DNA from: Corynebacterium uberis
GTDB lineage: Bacteria; Actinomycetota; Actinomycetes; Mycobacteriales; Mycobacteriaceae
Direction: 5' to 3'
NCBI RefSeq assembly: GCF_020616335.1
Contig: NZ_CP085051.1
Location: forward strand, 744,001-808,000
Length of the DNA: 64,000 nt
Position numbers and translations under genes: made by a program. Of this stretch, positions 45,444 through 54,238 are shown piece by piece; the stretch's first letter is position 1, and every line of letters begins with the position of its first letter. Below the pieces are notes generated by a model. That model was not told where the DNA came from. It was given only the letters and a program-made list of their open reading frames with translations, and ran no database searches.

Positions 45444-45502
45444 TGCGCTAAGGTGGGGGAAATCACCGCTGAGCTTGAGCTATCCAGGAGGGGTCCACGC
45501 CG

Positions 45503-45910
45503 ATGGGCGAAACCATTGCGCAGCGCAGCAGCGTCAACGCCGCCGACTACATCGCGTCCAACTACAACGACTTTGAGGCGCAGCGCTCCACAGCGCTACG
45601 GCCCGTAGAAGTCTACCGAGTCACCTCCGGATACGGCGGGCCCAGCTCCACGCCCCGCAACCCCTTCGACAGGGTAGAACTCTCCCGCGAACATCCCGTC
45701 GACGCCCACGGCAACGTCCGCCGCACCCTTGATGCCCACCACCAGGTGTTTGATGAAAACGTGGGCAAAAACCTCAACTGGCTTGACACCGCCAAGGCAG
45801 AGGTGGCGAGGAAGAAAATGCCGAACCTTACGGGGGCGTCGATAAGCCTTGCTATCCAGATTCTGCTGCTCTGGGCGGTACTGGTGCCGCTTATTTTCTT
45901 CGTCTTTTAA
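45503..45910 (+). CDS. Hypothetical protein with C-terminal membrane anchor
   Basis: 135 residues. A polar N-terminal part contains the segment VYRVTSGYGGPSSTPRNPFDRVELS. A single C-terminal helix (SISLAIQILLLWAVLVPLIFFVF) makes it a tail-anchored protein. Family unknown. AGGAGG lies 11 nt before ATG 45503. It is followed 16 bp later by another small membrane protein gene, so the two are probably co-expressed. The exact word GGGGGCGTCGATAAGC lies within it (45832-45847). Confidence 0.7.
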   Translation: MGETIAQRSSVNAADYIASNYNDFEAQRSTALRPVEVYRVTSGYGGPSSTPRNPFDRVELSREHPVDAHGNVRRTLDAHHQVFDENVGKNLNWLDTAKAEVARKKMPNLTGASISLAIQILLLWAVLVPLIFFVF

Positions 45911-45926
45911 AGGGGGGCTAAAAGCA

Positions 45927-46508
45927 ATGGCACGACGCTATGTGGTTTATGAAGAAGAAGACTATTCCGGATGTGGCATCTTCCTGGTCATCGCGGTAGG
46001 CCTGTGGCTGCTCACCCTGCTGGCACCACTACTGGTCACACTGGCTAAAATCGCCGCCGCAGGTGGAGCAATCTGGCTCAGCGCCAAAGCAGTGGCAGCG
46101 TGGCTGAAAAAATACCACGAAAAAGAAGACCTGGAACGCGACCGGCATCTCCTAGAACAAGAAACCGTGCTGGTAGAACAAGAAATCCGGGGACGCCTCG
46201 CCACCGCAGTCACCCGGCTAGACAGCCTGCTGGGCCACTGGCATCAACTCTGCGAAGTACAAGGAATAGGCTCCGGCGCAGAAAAGCTGATTAGCCGCTA
46301 TCATGATGCCGCCAACTCCACCGAAGCCCTCGATTTTCTGCGCTATACAGAAGAACGCGCCTACGCGGAACTCAGAAACTCCCGCAACCTCCTTGACTGC
46401 GCCCCCTCCCCGGGAAATGCCCGCGCACTGAGCGCCGCCTACAGCGCCCTTACCCGCGCAGAAGAAGACTTCTACATCGCCGTGTCCTGGGCCAATGTTG
46501 AAGACTAA
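45927..46508 (+). CDS. Hypothetical membrane-anchored protein with coiled coil
   Basis: 193 residues. The start ([17 protein letters not shown]) is followed by one or two hydrophobic helices ([42 protein letters not shown]). A long charged helical region ([48 protein letters not shown]), probably coiled coil, follows. Family unknown. AAAGGGGGG upstream of ATG 45927. It converges with pth paralogue 2 with a 4-bp overlap. Function probably linked to the preceding tail-anchored protein. Confidence 0.7.
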   Translation: MARRYVVYEEEDYSGCGIFLVIAVGLWLLTLLAPLLVTLAKIAAAGGAIWLSAKAVAAWLKKYHEKEDLERDRHLLEQETVLVEQEIRGRLATAVTRLDSLLGHWHQLCEVQGIGSGAEKLISRYHDAANSTEALDFLRYTEERAYAELRNSRNLLDCAPSPGNARALSAAYSALTRAEEDFYIAVSWANVED

Positions 46509-47056
46509 CTAGCTGCGGATATTGCCCGAATAATCTCCCGCGCAGCAGTATCCGCAGCAATAGCCACCTCCACCCGCTCAGACTTAGCAAAGCGGCGCAG
46601 CACAAAAGCCGCCGGATCCATGCGCCCCGGTGGACGGCCAATTCCGCACGACACACGCACATAATCCTTCGTACCCAATGCCTTGGTGATAGAGCGCAAA
46701 CCATTGTGGCCCCGATCGCCACCACCCGGCCGCAACGCCACCTGCCCCAAATCAAGCTCAAGTTCGTCATGGCAAACGTAAATGTGGTCTGCGGGGACCT
46801 TATAGTAGTCCGCCAGTACTCTGACCGGACCGCCGGACAGGTTCATCAGGCACCTCGGGCGTGCGAGGACGACATGCTGGCGATCACTGCCCAGGCGAGC
46901 CTCCGCGACCTCCGCGTTCACCTTGCGATTCGCCTTAAACGCCCCGGCCCCCAGCTGCGCGGACAGCTCCGCGATGACCTCGAAGCCAAAATTGTGGCGC
47001 GTACCGGCGTACGAGGCCCCCGGGTTTCCTAGGCCAACAACAAGAACAGTAGACAC
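46505..47056 (-). CDS. pth: Peptidyl-tRNA hydrolase (paralogue 2)
   Basis: 183 residues, the standard Pth length. [25 protein letters not shown] with the catalytic His, [62 protein letters not shown] 47056 (VSTVLVVG) is chosen; TAGAGT lies 8 nt upstream. In related genomes rplY and pth are adjacent. Here a 650-bp repeat-bearing spacer separates them, and a terminator follows rplY, so this copy must use its own promoter. Confidence 0.94.
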   Translation of the reverse strand: MSTVLVVGLGNPGASYAGTRHNFGFEVIAELSAQLGAGAFKANRKVNAEVAEARLGSDRQHVVLARPRCLMNLSGGPVRVLADYYKVPADHIYVCHDELELDLGQVALRPGGGDRGHNGLRSITKALGTKDYVRVSCGIGRPPGRMDPAAFVLRRFAKSERVEVAIAADTAAREIIRAISAAS

Positions 47057-47165
47057 AAGGCACAACTCTACCGGGCCGCCGCGGGGCGCCCGCGAGGGCG
47101 GGACGGGGCCTTGTGTGTGTGGGCTTGTGCGTCGGGGCCTTGCGTGGGGTCTTTTGCCGGGGGTC

Positions 47166-47292
47166 TTTTGCACCGTGTGACTGGTGTGACTGACCGAGTG
47201 CGTTTTCGGGGGTGAAAAACGGCCGAACGGGGGTGGTTTTGTGCACCGTGTTAATCCCACCAGTCACACGGTGCATGCGGAGGGGCATGCGG
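47166..47292 (+). repeat. Structured 127-bp intergenic repeat, copy 1
   Basis: About 97% identical to 47429-47555. It is bounded by the 15-bp inverted pair GCACCGTGTGACTGG (47170-47184) and CCAGTCACACGGTGC (47260-47274). A second inverted repeat, TGCACCGTGT/ACACGGTGCA, lies near the right end. Between the ends is GTGCGTTTTCGGGGGTGAAA. No reading frame is convincing. Looks like a small non-coding mobile or REP/MITE-type unit. Confidence 0.85.
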
Positions 47293-47428
47293 GACCGGCA
47301 GGGGAGGGTGCGCGGGGCTTCGTAGCAAGGCGGGGCAGTGGGGCAGGGGGATTGCTGCCTCACCTGCTGCTCGTCCCTGCGTGGGTTCTTGACCAGACGG
47401 CGTGGCTATCCCCTTGCGCGGGTCCTCG

Positions 47429-47555
47429 TTTTGCACCGTGTGACTGGTGTGACTGGCCAAGTGCGTTTTCGGGGGTGAAAAACGGCCGAATGGGGGTGAT
47501 TTTGTGCACCGTGTTAATCCCACCAGTCACACGGTGCATGCGGAGGGGCATGCGG
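47429..47555 (+). repeat. Structured 127-bp intergenic repeat, copy 2
   Basis: Direct repeat of the unit at 47166-47292, with about four substitutions. The end-to-end spacing of the inverted pair is identical (47433-47447 and 47523-47537, 105 bp overall). It runs straight into a 12-bp tandem array derived from its own right end. Confidence 0.85.
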
Positions 47556-47595
47556 AGGTGCATGCGGAGGGGCATGCGGAGGTGCATGCGGAGGT
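47536..47595 (+). repeat. 12-bp tandem array
   Basis: Five head-to-tail copies of GCATGCGGAGGK (K = G or T), followed by a partial sixth. Copy 1 of the 127-bp unit ends with little more than one such element, so this array expanded locally, a VNTR-type feature. GCATGC is itself a palindrome in every unit. Confidence 0.9.
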
Positions 47596-47635
47596 GCATG
47601 CGGGACTGACAGGGAGAGCGCGCAGCGCCACGTAC

Positions 47636-47679
47636 CAAAAAGAAAACAGGGGCGACGGCCCACGGTGGGTCATCGCCCC
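47636..47679 (-). terminator. Intrinsic terminator of rplY
   Basis: On the minus strand, 31 bp after the rplY stop, GGGGCGA pairs with TCGCCCC (47679-47673 and 47655-47649). An inner CCCAC/GTGGG pairing and then TGTTTTCTTTTT follow. This is a good rho-independent terminator. It separates rplY from the repeat region and pth. Confidence 0.8.
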
Positions 47680-47709
47680 TGCGTCATGCGCAAGGAACGC
47701 GGAGGGGTT

Positions 47710-48354
47710 TTACTCGGCGTCGGTTTCCTCGGTGGACTCGGCACCGGCCTCGGCGCCGCCTTCCTCGGCAGCCTCGGCGGCCTCCTCGAGTTCTTCGTCA
47801 ACCTCGGGGTAGGAGACGGCCACGATCAGGGTCTCCGGATCGGCGACCAGGGTGACATCGCCCGGCAGGGTGATCTCGCCGGCGGTGATCTTGGTGTCCA
47901 CCTCGGCGCCCTCGATGGAGACGGTGATCTCGTCGGGGATGTTGAGCACGTCGGCCTCGACGAGCAGCACGTCGGCGTCCTGGATGGCCATGGTGCCGGC
48001 GGCGGGCTCGCCTTCGATGACCACGGGGACCTCAACCTCGACCTTTTCGCCGCGCTTGATGGCAAGCAGGTCGATGTGGTCGATGTCCAGGGTGAGCACG
48101 TTCTGGTCAACGTGCTTGACCATGGTCAGGTGGGGGGTGCCGTCTACGTTGAGCTCGACGATGGCGTTGGCGCCGTGGTTGCGCACCAGGGCCTGGATTT
48201 CCAGGCGGGACACGGCAAAGTGGACCGGGGTTTCCATCTCGGGGCCGTAGATGACGCCGGGGACCTTCCAGTCGCGGCGCAGGCGGCGGGCAACACCCTT
48301 GCCAAATTCGGTGCGGGCGTCAGCCTGGATGGTGGGGTACTTGGTCGAAGGCAT
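47710..48354 (-). CDS. rplY: 50S ribosomal protein L25/Ctc
   Basis: 214 residues, the long Ctc form. The N-terminal L25 domain (ARTEFGKGVARRLRRDWKVPGVIYG; HVDQNVLTLDIDHIDLLAIKRGEKVEVEVPVV) binds 5S rRNA. The TL5/Ctc C-terminal beta domain (EADVLNIPDEITVSIEGAEV; GDVTLVADPETLIVAV) is followed by an acidic Glu/Ala tail. AAGGAG precedes ATG 48354. The 248-bp upstream gap to 48603 holds the promoter (TAAAGT-like -10 near 48583) and a GC-rich leader with CCTGTACAGG (48418-48427). I saw no tRNA there. Confidence 0.95.
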   Translation of the reverse strand: MPSTKYPTIQADARTEFGKGVARRLRRDWKVPGVIYGPEMETPVHFAVSRLEIQALVRNHGANAIVELNVDGTPHLTMVKHVDQNVLTLDIDHIDLLAIKRGEKVEVEVPVVIEGEPAAGTMAIQDADVLLVEADVLNIPDEITVSIEGAEVDTKITAGEITLPGDVTLVADPETLIVAVSYPEVDEELEEAAEAAEEGGAEAGAESTEETDAE

Positions 48355-48603
48355 GTGGATGCTCCTTATTCGTTGGAAAGAAGGTCGTGTCCCAGGCCAC
48401 CATTGCCTGCCCGCTGCCCTGTACAGGGGCCTCCGGGCAGCAAAAAGCCTGCGGCGGGACTCTGGTTCTTCGTCTTGGTCGAGTCTCTTCGCAGGCACAA
48501 GTTTGTTTGTGAAGATGGTGATCGCGTCGATAACGGAGCGGCGCACACAAGGCGGGCTCCCTCGCCGAGACTGGTCTACTTTAGCACTGCCCGGCGGTAG
48601 GGC

Positions 48604-49308
48604 TCAACCCTTGGTGCCAATGTGTTTGAGGGCTTCACGCCGGGAGAGTGCGGAAAGGCCTTTTCCTTCGCAGGAGTGCACGAAGTTTCGTACCCAGATG
48701 GGGTTGGTGCGGGCGTAGTCGCGCAGCGCCCAGCCGATGGCCTTATCCAGGAAGAACTCTCCGGTGCCCACGTTCGCCTGGATGCAAGCGGAAAGCAGGT
48801 CGGTGTCTGTGGCGTCGCGTCGGCCTAGCTGGTGGAGGAGTGCCACGCGACGGATCCAGAGGTTTGGGTCATGTGCCCAGGAGAGCATGGTGTCTGTCGC
48901 TGGGGCCATGCGTCCGATCACGCCGGCAAGCGGGTCGACGGTGTCCCACCAGGAGTGGGTGGTCACCAGGCGGTAGAGGGCCGGGAGCTGATCCTGAGGC
49001 ACAGCGTGGCGTTGGGTGCGCAGGTGGTCGCAGGCGACGTACTGGTATTCGCGGTGGGGCTGGTCCCAGCAGTCGTTGATCAGCTCCCAACAGGGCTGGT
49101 CGCGCAGCGGCGAGAGGATTGGTTTGGTGGCGTGGCGGCGGGGCACGGCGCTGATGCCTAGGAATGCGAAACGCCCCCGCATGTAGGCCGCCATGGCCTC
49201 CGCCCGCAGGGGGTCTGCGAGGGGGAGGAGAGCGGCGCGAATGAGCGAGAGCGCGTCAGACAGCTTAGGCCTGGCCTTCGAAGAGGTGGGTGACGGATCC
49301 GTTTTCAA
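48604..49308 (-). CDS. DNA alkylation repair protein (AlkD/HEAT-repeat family)
   Basis: 234 residues, all-helical. RAEAMAAYMRGRFAFLGISAVPRR is the family N-terminal motif (YMKxxFxFlGvxxpxrR). QYVACDHLRTQR, LPALYRLVTTHSWWDTVDPLAG with the substrate-binding WWD, and FFLDKAIGWALRDYARTNP complete the match. AlkD-type glycosylases excise bulky or cationic alkylated bases. The start is uncertain: the first usable codon is TTG 49308, which overlaps the prs 3' end by 44 bp, and no ATG or GTG precedes the conserved MAAYM segment. The overlap suggests coupling to prs. Confidence 0.85.
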   Translation of the reverse strand: MKTDPSPTSSKARPKLSDALSLIRAALLPLADPLRAEAMAAYMRGRFAFLGISAVPRRHATKPILSPLRDQPCWELINDCWDQPHREYQYVACDHLRTQRHAVPQDQLPALYRLVTTHSWWDTVDPLAGVIGRMAPATDTMLSWAHDPNLWIRRVALLHQLGRRDATDTDLLSACIQANVGTGEFFLDKAIGWALRDYARTNPIWVRNFVHSCEGKGLSALSRREALKHIGTKG

Positions 49309-50242
49309 AGATTTCGTTGATGGTCTGTGCCAGCAGCGGGGCGATGGACAGTACCGTGAGGTTGGACCAGCCTTCGGTGGATTGCGGCAGGGTGTCGGTG
49401 GTGATGACTTCTTCGGCGCCGCAGTCGGAGAGCCGTTCGCGGGCGGGGTCGGAAAAGACGCCGTGGGTACAGGCGATGACTACGGACTTCGCGCCGGCTT
49501 CCTTGAGGATGCCCACGGCGCCGGCGATGGTGCCGCCGGTGTCGATCATGTCATCGAGCAGGACGCAGTCCTTCCCGGCGACGTCGCCGACGACGCGGTT
49601 GGCCACAACCTCGTTGGCCACGTCGACGCTGCGGGTCTTGTGCACGAAGGCCATGGGGGCGTCGCCAAGCACATTGGCCCACTTTTCGGCGACCTTGACG
49701 CGGCCGGCGTCGGGGGAGACCACGCAGATGTTGTCCAGGGAGTACTTGCCCTTGATGTAGTCGGTGAGGATGGGCATGGCATGCATGTGGTCGACCGGGC
49801 CGTCGAAGAAGCCCTGGATCTGGTCGGTGTGCAGGTCCACTGCCACGATGCGGTCTGCGCCGGCGGTCTTGAGCAGGTCGGCGACGAGGCGGGCGGAGAT
49901 GGGCTCGCGGCCGCGGTGCTTCTTGTCCTGGCGGGCATAGGGGTAGAACGGCAGGATCGCGGTGATGTGCTTGGCGGAGCCGCGCTTGAGGGCGTCGATC
50001 ATGATGAGCTGCTCCATGAGCCACTTGTTCAGCGGCTGGGTGTGGGATTGCAGCACAAAGCAGTCGGAGCCGCGGACGGACTCTTCGAAGCGGACAAAGA
50101 TTTCACCGTTGGCAAAGTCACGGGCGGTGGTGGGGGTCAGCTCGATGCCGAGCTCGTTGGCCACCGCCTCGCCGAGCTCCGGGTGTGCGCGCCCGGAGAA
50201 GAGCATGAGGTTTTTGTGGGTTTGCTTCCAGTGGGCAGACAT
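49265..50242 (-). CDS. prs: Ribose-phosphate diphosphokinase (PRPP synthetase)
   Basis: 325 residues. LMLFSGRAHPELGEAVANELGIEL, FANGEIFVRFEESVRGSDCFVLQS, PFYPYARQDKKHRGREPISARLVADLL (ATP site), VAVDLHTDQIQGFFDGPVDHM, and the PRPP-binding loop CVLLDDMIDTGGTIAGAV. It makes PRPP for nucleotide, His and Trp synthesis, and for decaprenyl-phosphoribose in Corynebacteriales. ATG 50242 is the family start. It lies 11 bp downstream of glmU, the conserved actinobacterial pair. Confidence 0.96.
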   Translation of the reverse strand: MSAHWKQTHKNLMLFSGRAHPELGEAVANELGIELTPTTARDFANGEIFVRFEESVRGSDCFVLQSHTQPLNKWLMEQLIMIDALKRGSAKHITAILPFYPYARQDKKHRGREPISARLVADLLKTAGADRIVAVDLHTDQIQGFFDGPVDHMHAMPILTDYIKGKYSLDNICVVSPDAGRVKVAEKWANVLGDAPMAFVHKTRSVDVANEVVANRVVGDVAGKDCVLLDDMIDTGGTIAGAVGILKEAGAKSVVIACTHGVFSDPARERLSDCGAEEVITTDTLPQSTEGWSNLTVLSIAPLLAQTINEIFENGSVTHLFEGQA

Positions 50243-50253
50243 GGGTTTTCTGC

Positions 50254-51747
50254 TTAGCCTTCCTGGTCGGTGCCGGAGTGTGACTCGGATGCGGAGCGGG
50301 CCCGCTGGGCGGCCTGCGCGGCCGGGCTTCCCGGACGCTTCTTTTCCACCCATCCCTCAATGATGCGCTGTGGTCCACCGGAGACCACCAGCGCACCGGC
50401 CGGGACGTCCTGTCTGATCACTGTACCCGCCCCGGAGTAGGCCCCGTCACCCACGGTGACCGGGGCGATGAACATGGTGTCCGAGCCGGTGCGCACGTGG
50501 GAGCCCACCGTGGTGTGGTGTTTGTTCACCCCGTCATAGTTGACAAAAACGCTGGAGGCTCCGATGTTGGATTCCTCACCGATGGTGGCGTCGCCCACAT
50601 AGGTCAGGTGGGGCACCTTGGAGCCGCGCCCGATCTGGGCGTTCTTGGCTTCCACGAACCCGCCGAGCTTGCCGTCTTCGCCCAGGACGGTGCCGGGGCG
50701 GATATAGGTAAACGGGCCCACGGTGGCGTTCGGGCCAATCTCAGAGGACAGCCCGTGGGTGCGCACGACGGATGCGCCCGCGCCGATGGTCATGTCTACC
50801 AGGGTGGTATCCGGCCCAATGGTGGCGCCGTCGGCGATGGTGGTGGTCCCGCGCAGTTGGGTGCCGGGCTCGATGGTGACGTCCTGGCCCACGCTCACGG
50901 TCACGTCGATGAAGGTGGTGTCAGGGTCGATGATGGTGGCACCCCCGCGCATGGCCGCTTCGACGGTGCGGCGGTTGAGCACCTTGCCCGCCGCGGCGAG
51001 CTGGACGCGGTCATTGACCCCGGCGAGTTCTTCCGAGTCTTCGGCCACGTGCGCGCGTACGGCAAGTCCGTCGCCGCGGGCGATGGCCAGCACGTCGGTG
51101 AGGTAGAGCTCGCCTTGGGCGTTGTCGGCGGTGATCCGGCCGAGTGCGTCGCGCAGCACGTCTGCGTCGAAGGCAAACACGCCGGAGTTGACTTCGTGGA
51201 TGGCTTTTTCTGCGTCGGAGGCGTCCTTTTGTTCCACGATGGCGGTCACCTCGCCGGCCTCGTTGCGCACGATGCGTCCGTAGCCGGTGGGATCATCAAG
51301 CTCCAGCGTCAGAACGGTCACCGCGGTGGGGGACTGGGTGTGGGCGCGGGCCAGCCTGGCCAGCGTCTCCGGGCGCAGCAGCGGCACGTCACCGTTGGTC
51401 ACAATCACTGTCCCGCTAAACCCGTCGAGCTGGCCTAGCGCGCACTGTACGGCGTGCCCGGTGCCCTTTTGTTCCTCCTGGATGGCAACGGCCACCGGAC
51501 GATTCAGCTCCTGGGCCACCTTCTCGACCGCGGGGGTGACCTGGTCGCGCTGGTGGCCCACCACGGCGACGATGCTGGTGGGGTCCATCCCCGCGGCGGC
51601 GTGCAGGCTGTGGGACAGCAGGGTGCGTCCCCCGATTTCGTGCAACGTCTTTTGGGTGGCTGACTTCATGCGGGTGCCCGCACCTGCGGCGAGGACGATC
51701 ACCGCGCAGGAGGGCGGAGTGAATTCTGTGTTGTTCTCGGTGGGCAC
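50254..51747 (-). CDS. glmU: Bifunctional UDP-GlcNAc pyrophosphorylase / glucosamine-1-phosphate acetyltransferase
   Basis: 497 residues from GTG 51747. The N-terminal nucleotidyltransferase has [41 protein letters not shown] and VTNGDVPLL. The C-terminal left-handed beta-helix has hexapeptide repeats ([81 protein letters not shown]). It makes UDP-GlcNAc for peptidoglycan. GTG 51747 gives the N-terminal length seen in C. glutamicum and has AGGCGG 7 nt upstream. ATG 51780 and a TTG/ATG further up would add a low-complexity SHAPSHAPS stretch. Confidence 0.94.
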   Translation of the reverse strand: MPTENNTEFTPPSCAVIVLAAGAGTRMKSATQKTLHEIGGRTLLSHSLHAAAGMDPTSIVAVVGHQRDQVTPAVEKVAQELNRPVAVAIQEEQKGTGHAVQCALGQLDGFSGTVIVTNGDVPLLRPETLARLARAHTQSPTAVTVLTLELDDPTGYGRIVRNEAGEVTAIVEQKDASDAEKAIHEVNSGVFAFDADVLRDALGRITADNAQGELYLTDVLAIARGDGLAVRAHVAEDSEELAGVNDRVQLAAAGKVLNRRTVEAAMRGGATIIDPDTTFIDVTVSVGQDVTIEPGTQLRGTTTIADGATIGPDTTLVDMTIGAGASVVRTHGLSSEIGPNATVGPFTYIRPGTVLGEDGKLGGFVEAKNAQIGRGSKVPHLTYVGDATIGEESNIGASSVFVNYDGVNKHHTTVGSHVRTGSDTMFIAPVTVGDGAYSGAGTVIRQDVPAGALVVSGGPQRIIEGWVEKKRPGSPAAQAAQRARSASESHSGTDQEG

Positions 51748-51781
51748 TGGTAGACCGCCTGCCTTCCTGTTGGGACTCATC

Positions 51782-51814
51782 GATGGCGCGTGAGATGGCG
51801 CGTGAGATGGCGCG
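51782..51814 (+). repeat. 12-bp tandem repeat upstream of glmU
   Basis: GATGGCGCGTGA, 2.75 copies, in the 5' region of glmU. Read in the glmU direction it gives the low-complexity extension of the longer glmU reading frame. It probably lies in the leader or promoter rather than in coding sequence. Confidence 0.8.
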
Positions 51815-51909
51815 CGGCTGGTGGAAGTCTCACGGGCCACAGCATAGCGTGAGGCTAGGGTAGGAGGTAGAAGAGTTGAACCTCAAGGCTTAAAGGTGAG
51901 TCGATATAA

Positions 51910-53445
51910 ATGATGAACATCCAGCGCAGGTCCTTCCTCAAGGGCGCAGCATTTCTTGCCGCTACCGTCGCCGCCGGTCCGTTGATCGTCGCCTGCGGGT
52001 CCAAGCACAAGCAGGCCACCCCGCGCGGCTATGACGGCGCCCGCCGCGCACTGCCCATCCCCCCGCTTCTCGACGGCTCCGTGGTCGCCGGAGTGCGCAC
52101 CTTCGACCTCCATGCGGGGGAGGCCCAGGCGCAGATCCTCCCGGACGTCACCACGCCCGCCTGGGGCTTCAACGGCGGCCACCTAGGCCCCACCCTGCAC
52201 CTGCGCCGCGGGGAGCAGGTGCAGGTCAACGTCCATAATGGGCTGAAAGAGATGACCACCATCCACTGGCACGGCATGAAGCTGCCCGCCATTGCCGATG
52301 GCGGCCCCCACCAGCCCATCGAGCCGGGAGATTCCTGGTCCCCGACCTGGAAGGTCGAGCAGCCCGCGGCCACGCTGTGGTACCACCCCCACCCCCACGA
52401 GCGCACCGCCCTGCACGCCTACCGGGGATTGGCCGGGCTGATTGTCATTGACGATGACACCTCCGCCAAGGTCGACCTGCCGCACAACTACGGCGTGGAT
52501 GACATCCCCGTGGCCATCATGGACCAAAAGTTCAACGAGGACGGCACCCTCAACGAGGAATCCGACCCCGACCTTGGCCTCAAGGGAGACACCCCCACCC
52601 TCAACGGGATCACCAACGCCGAATTCACGGCAACCACCCGCAGGGTCCGCCTGCGCCTCCTCGACGCGTCCACCATGCGCTTTTTCAACCTGCGCTTCTC
52701 CGACGGGCGCTCCTTCCACGTGGTGGCCACAGACTCCGGGCTCCTAGACAAGCCCCTTGAGGTCGACCACCTGCGCATCACCCCAGGCGAGCGCGCCGAA
52801 ATCGTGGTGGACCTTGACGAGGGCAAGGACCTCACCCTCCAGGCCACCCCCTTCGAGGACAACTTTGGCGTCCCGGATGACGAGTACACCCTCGACTTTG
52901 GCCTCCAGGACAGCTTTGACCTGCTGCTCATCCACGGCCCCGAATCCGCACCGGCCCCCGCCGCGCTGCCCGCAGTCCTCGAGCCCGCCGCCGCCAAACC
53001 GCTGGACATCAACGGCGCCGTCGAGCGCGAATTCGTGCTCAACACCTTTGAAATCAACGGCCAAAGCATGGACATGTCTCGCGTGGACCTCACCATCGAC
53101 CGCAAGGCTCCGGAAATCTGGACAGTCACCAACGAAAACCCCGACTGGATCCACAACTTCCACATTCACGACGCCGCCTTCAAGGTGCTGTCCATGGAGG
53201 GTACCGACGTCGACGTGTTCACCGACGGCTGGAAGGACACCGTGGGCCTGCCCCCGGGAGCCACCGCCAAGCTGGCCGTCACCTTCGGCTACTACCCGGA
53301 CCCCAAGTGGGCCTACATGTACCACTGCCACATGCTGCTCCACGAGGACTCCGGGATGATGGGCCAGTTTGTCATCACCGAGCCCGGCCAGAAGGCCGCA
53401 CTCGCCGCCCCCATGGCCGGCGAGCATCACCACCACGGGCACTAG
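51910..53445 (+). CDS. Multicopper oxidase (Tat-exported, CueO/laccase-like)
   Basis: 511 residues. Tat signal RRSFLKGAAFLAATVAAGPLIVAC, in which the last Cys forms a lipobox. Copper ligands: IHWHG (H119, H121), LWYHPHPHE, HNFHIHD (H415-H420) and YHCHMLLHEDSGMM (H472-H474, including the T1 Cys and axial Met region). The C-terminus is EHHHHGH. Family members oxidise Cu(I), Fe(II) or phenols at the cell surface; copper tolerance is the likeliest role. AAAGGTGAG lies about 13 nt before ATG 51910. No copper regulator or transporter gene is nearby. Confidence 0.93.
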   Translation: MMNIQRRSFLKGAAFLAATVAAGPLIVACGSKHKQATPRGYDGARRALPIPPLLDGSVVAGVRTFDLHAGEAQAQILPDVTTPAWGFNGGHLGPTLHLRRGEQVQVNVHNGLKEMTTIHWHGMKLPAIADGGPHQPIEPGDSWSPTWKVEQPAATLWYHPHPHERTALHAYRGLAGLIVIDDDTSAKVDLPHNYGVDDIPVAIMDQKFNEDGTLNEESDPDLGLKGDTPTLNGITNAEFTATTRRVRLRLLDASTMRFFNLRFSDGRSFHVVATDSGLLDKPLEVDHLRITPGERAEIVVDLDEGKDLTLQATPFEDNFGVPDDEYTLDFGLQDSFDLLLIHGPESAPAPAALPAVLEPAAAKPLDINGAVEREFVLNTFEINGQSMDMSRVDLTIDRKAPEIWTVTNENPDWIHNFHIHDAAFKVLSMEGTDVDVFTDGWKDTVGLPPGATAKLAVTFGYYPDPKWAYMYHCHMLLHEDSGMMGQFVITEPGQKAALAAPMAGEHHHHGH

Positions 53446-53510
53446 TGAATAGGAGAACACTCGGCTTTTTCATTACTTGTGTTTGGCCTTTTTGCTTGCT
53501 GACCACAAGC

Positions 53511-53544
53511 AATCCCGTACCGCTCGAGGAGCAGGTACGGGATT
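53511..53544. terminator. Long hairpin between convergent genes
   Basis: AATCCCGTACC (53511-53521) and GGTACGGGATT (53534-53544) are a perfect 11-bp inverted repeat; the loop can pair further (GCTC/GAGC). It sits between the multicopper oxidase and the convergent small membrane protein gene. A bidirectional terminator is the simplest reading, although neither side has a strong T-tract. Confidence 0.55.
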
Positions 53545-53594
53545 GGGGTTAGCGCAGAGACTATCCAGACCCTGCTAGGGATCGACGCGGGAGT

Positions 53595-53948
53595 TTAGGC
53601 CACTGCCGCGTCCGCTCGGCGGGAGAAGCGCTCAGGCAACACTGCTGCGACGAGGAAGAGGACCATAGCCACGATCGCTCCGCCAAATCCTGCGATGTTG
53701 ATGCTTCCCAGCGGCAGCAAGCGGAAGGACGCCAGAGAAACGGCCCCGATTATTCCTGCGACGATCAGCAAGAGACGTGTTTTTCCGCTGGACTGTGCTA
53801 GAGCTAGGCCAACGGCGGCAATTGAAAGGATTACTCCGCCCCAGATGAGCACAGGGAACCACGGTGCGAGATCGTGTGCGGAGGCGTTTCCGAAGACAAA
53901 TATCGCAAACACTGCAGTATTAGCAATCGCCAGAATTCGTGAGATCAT
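53595..53948 (-). CDS. Small four-helix membrane protein
   Basis: 117 residues with four helices (ILAIANTAVFAIFVFGNA; WFPVLIWGGVILSIAAVGLALA; TRLLLIVAGIIGAVSLASFRLLPLG; IAGFGGAIVAMVLFLVAAVLP). TAGGAG lies 7 nt before ATG 53948. Family unknown. It is convergent with the multicopper oxidase. The upstream 290 bp to 54238 hold its promoter region, one terminator-like hairpin (54175-54195) and an AT-rich patch, but no gene. Confidence 0.75.
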   Translation of the reverse strand: MISRILAIANTAVFAIFVFGNASAHDLAPWFPVLIWGGVILSIAAVGLALAQSSGKTRLLLIVAGIIGAVSLASFRLLPLGSINIAGFGGAIVAMVLFLVAAVLPERFSRRADAAVA

Positions 53949-54174
53949 GATATCTCCTAGTCGGCTGCAGCAGTCACCGCAGCATAGCGGCGTTCGGCCA
54001 TGACTTCGCAGTTTCTCCAGGTAGTGTGGGGCAGCTGCGCCGATAACCAAGGCTGACGCGAAACCGATTGTGGCACCCTCGTGACAGGATTCTTTTCCGA
54101 GAAAATGCGTTCGTCACAGGCAAGCCTAAGACGGCTTCACGGCTACCGCAAGACTGTATATCAAGTTGTTATTA

Positions 54175-54195
54175 AAAGTTTAGCATGTAAACTTT
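54175..54195 (-). terminator. AT-rich hairpin downstream of the PLDc_N-like gene
   Basis: AAAGTTTA-GCATG-TAAACTTT, 8-bp perfect arms, T-rich flanks on both sides. It lies about 44-64 bp after the stop of the minus-strand gene at 54239 and is a plausible terminator for it. Confidence 0.5.
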
Positions 54196-54238
54196 TTTGG
54201 TTCGTAAAACGTGTGCTCCTACCGGGGTGGGCTGGAAG

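Noticed and set aside
47166..47595. CRISPR array
   Set aside because: Only two long copies plus a contiguous 12-bp array; no regular repeat-spacer pattern and no cas genes.
47504..47812. 102-residue plus-strand frame with HAEVHAEGHAEV repeats
   Set aside because: The repeats are translation of the 12-bp tandem array; the frame then runs antisense into rplY.
48355..48603. tRNA or ribosomal leader RNA upstream of rplY
   Set aside because: No cloverleaf can be drawn and I could not confirm a known leader structure; it is kept only as promoter/leader DNA.
54115..54133. DtxR iron box (AGGCAAGCCTAAG)
   Set aside because: Only the left part resembles the consensus; the right half does not match, and no iron gene is adjacent.
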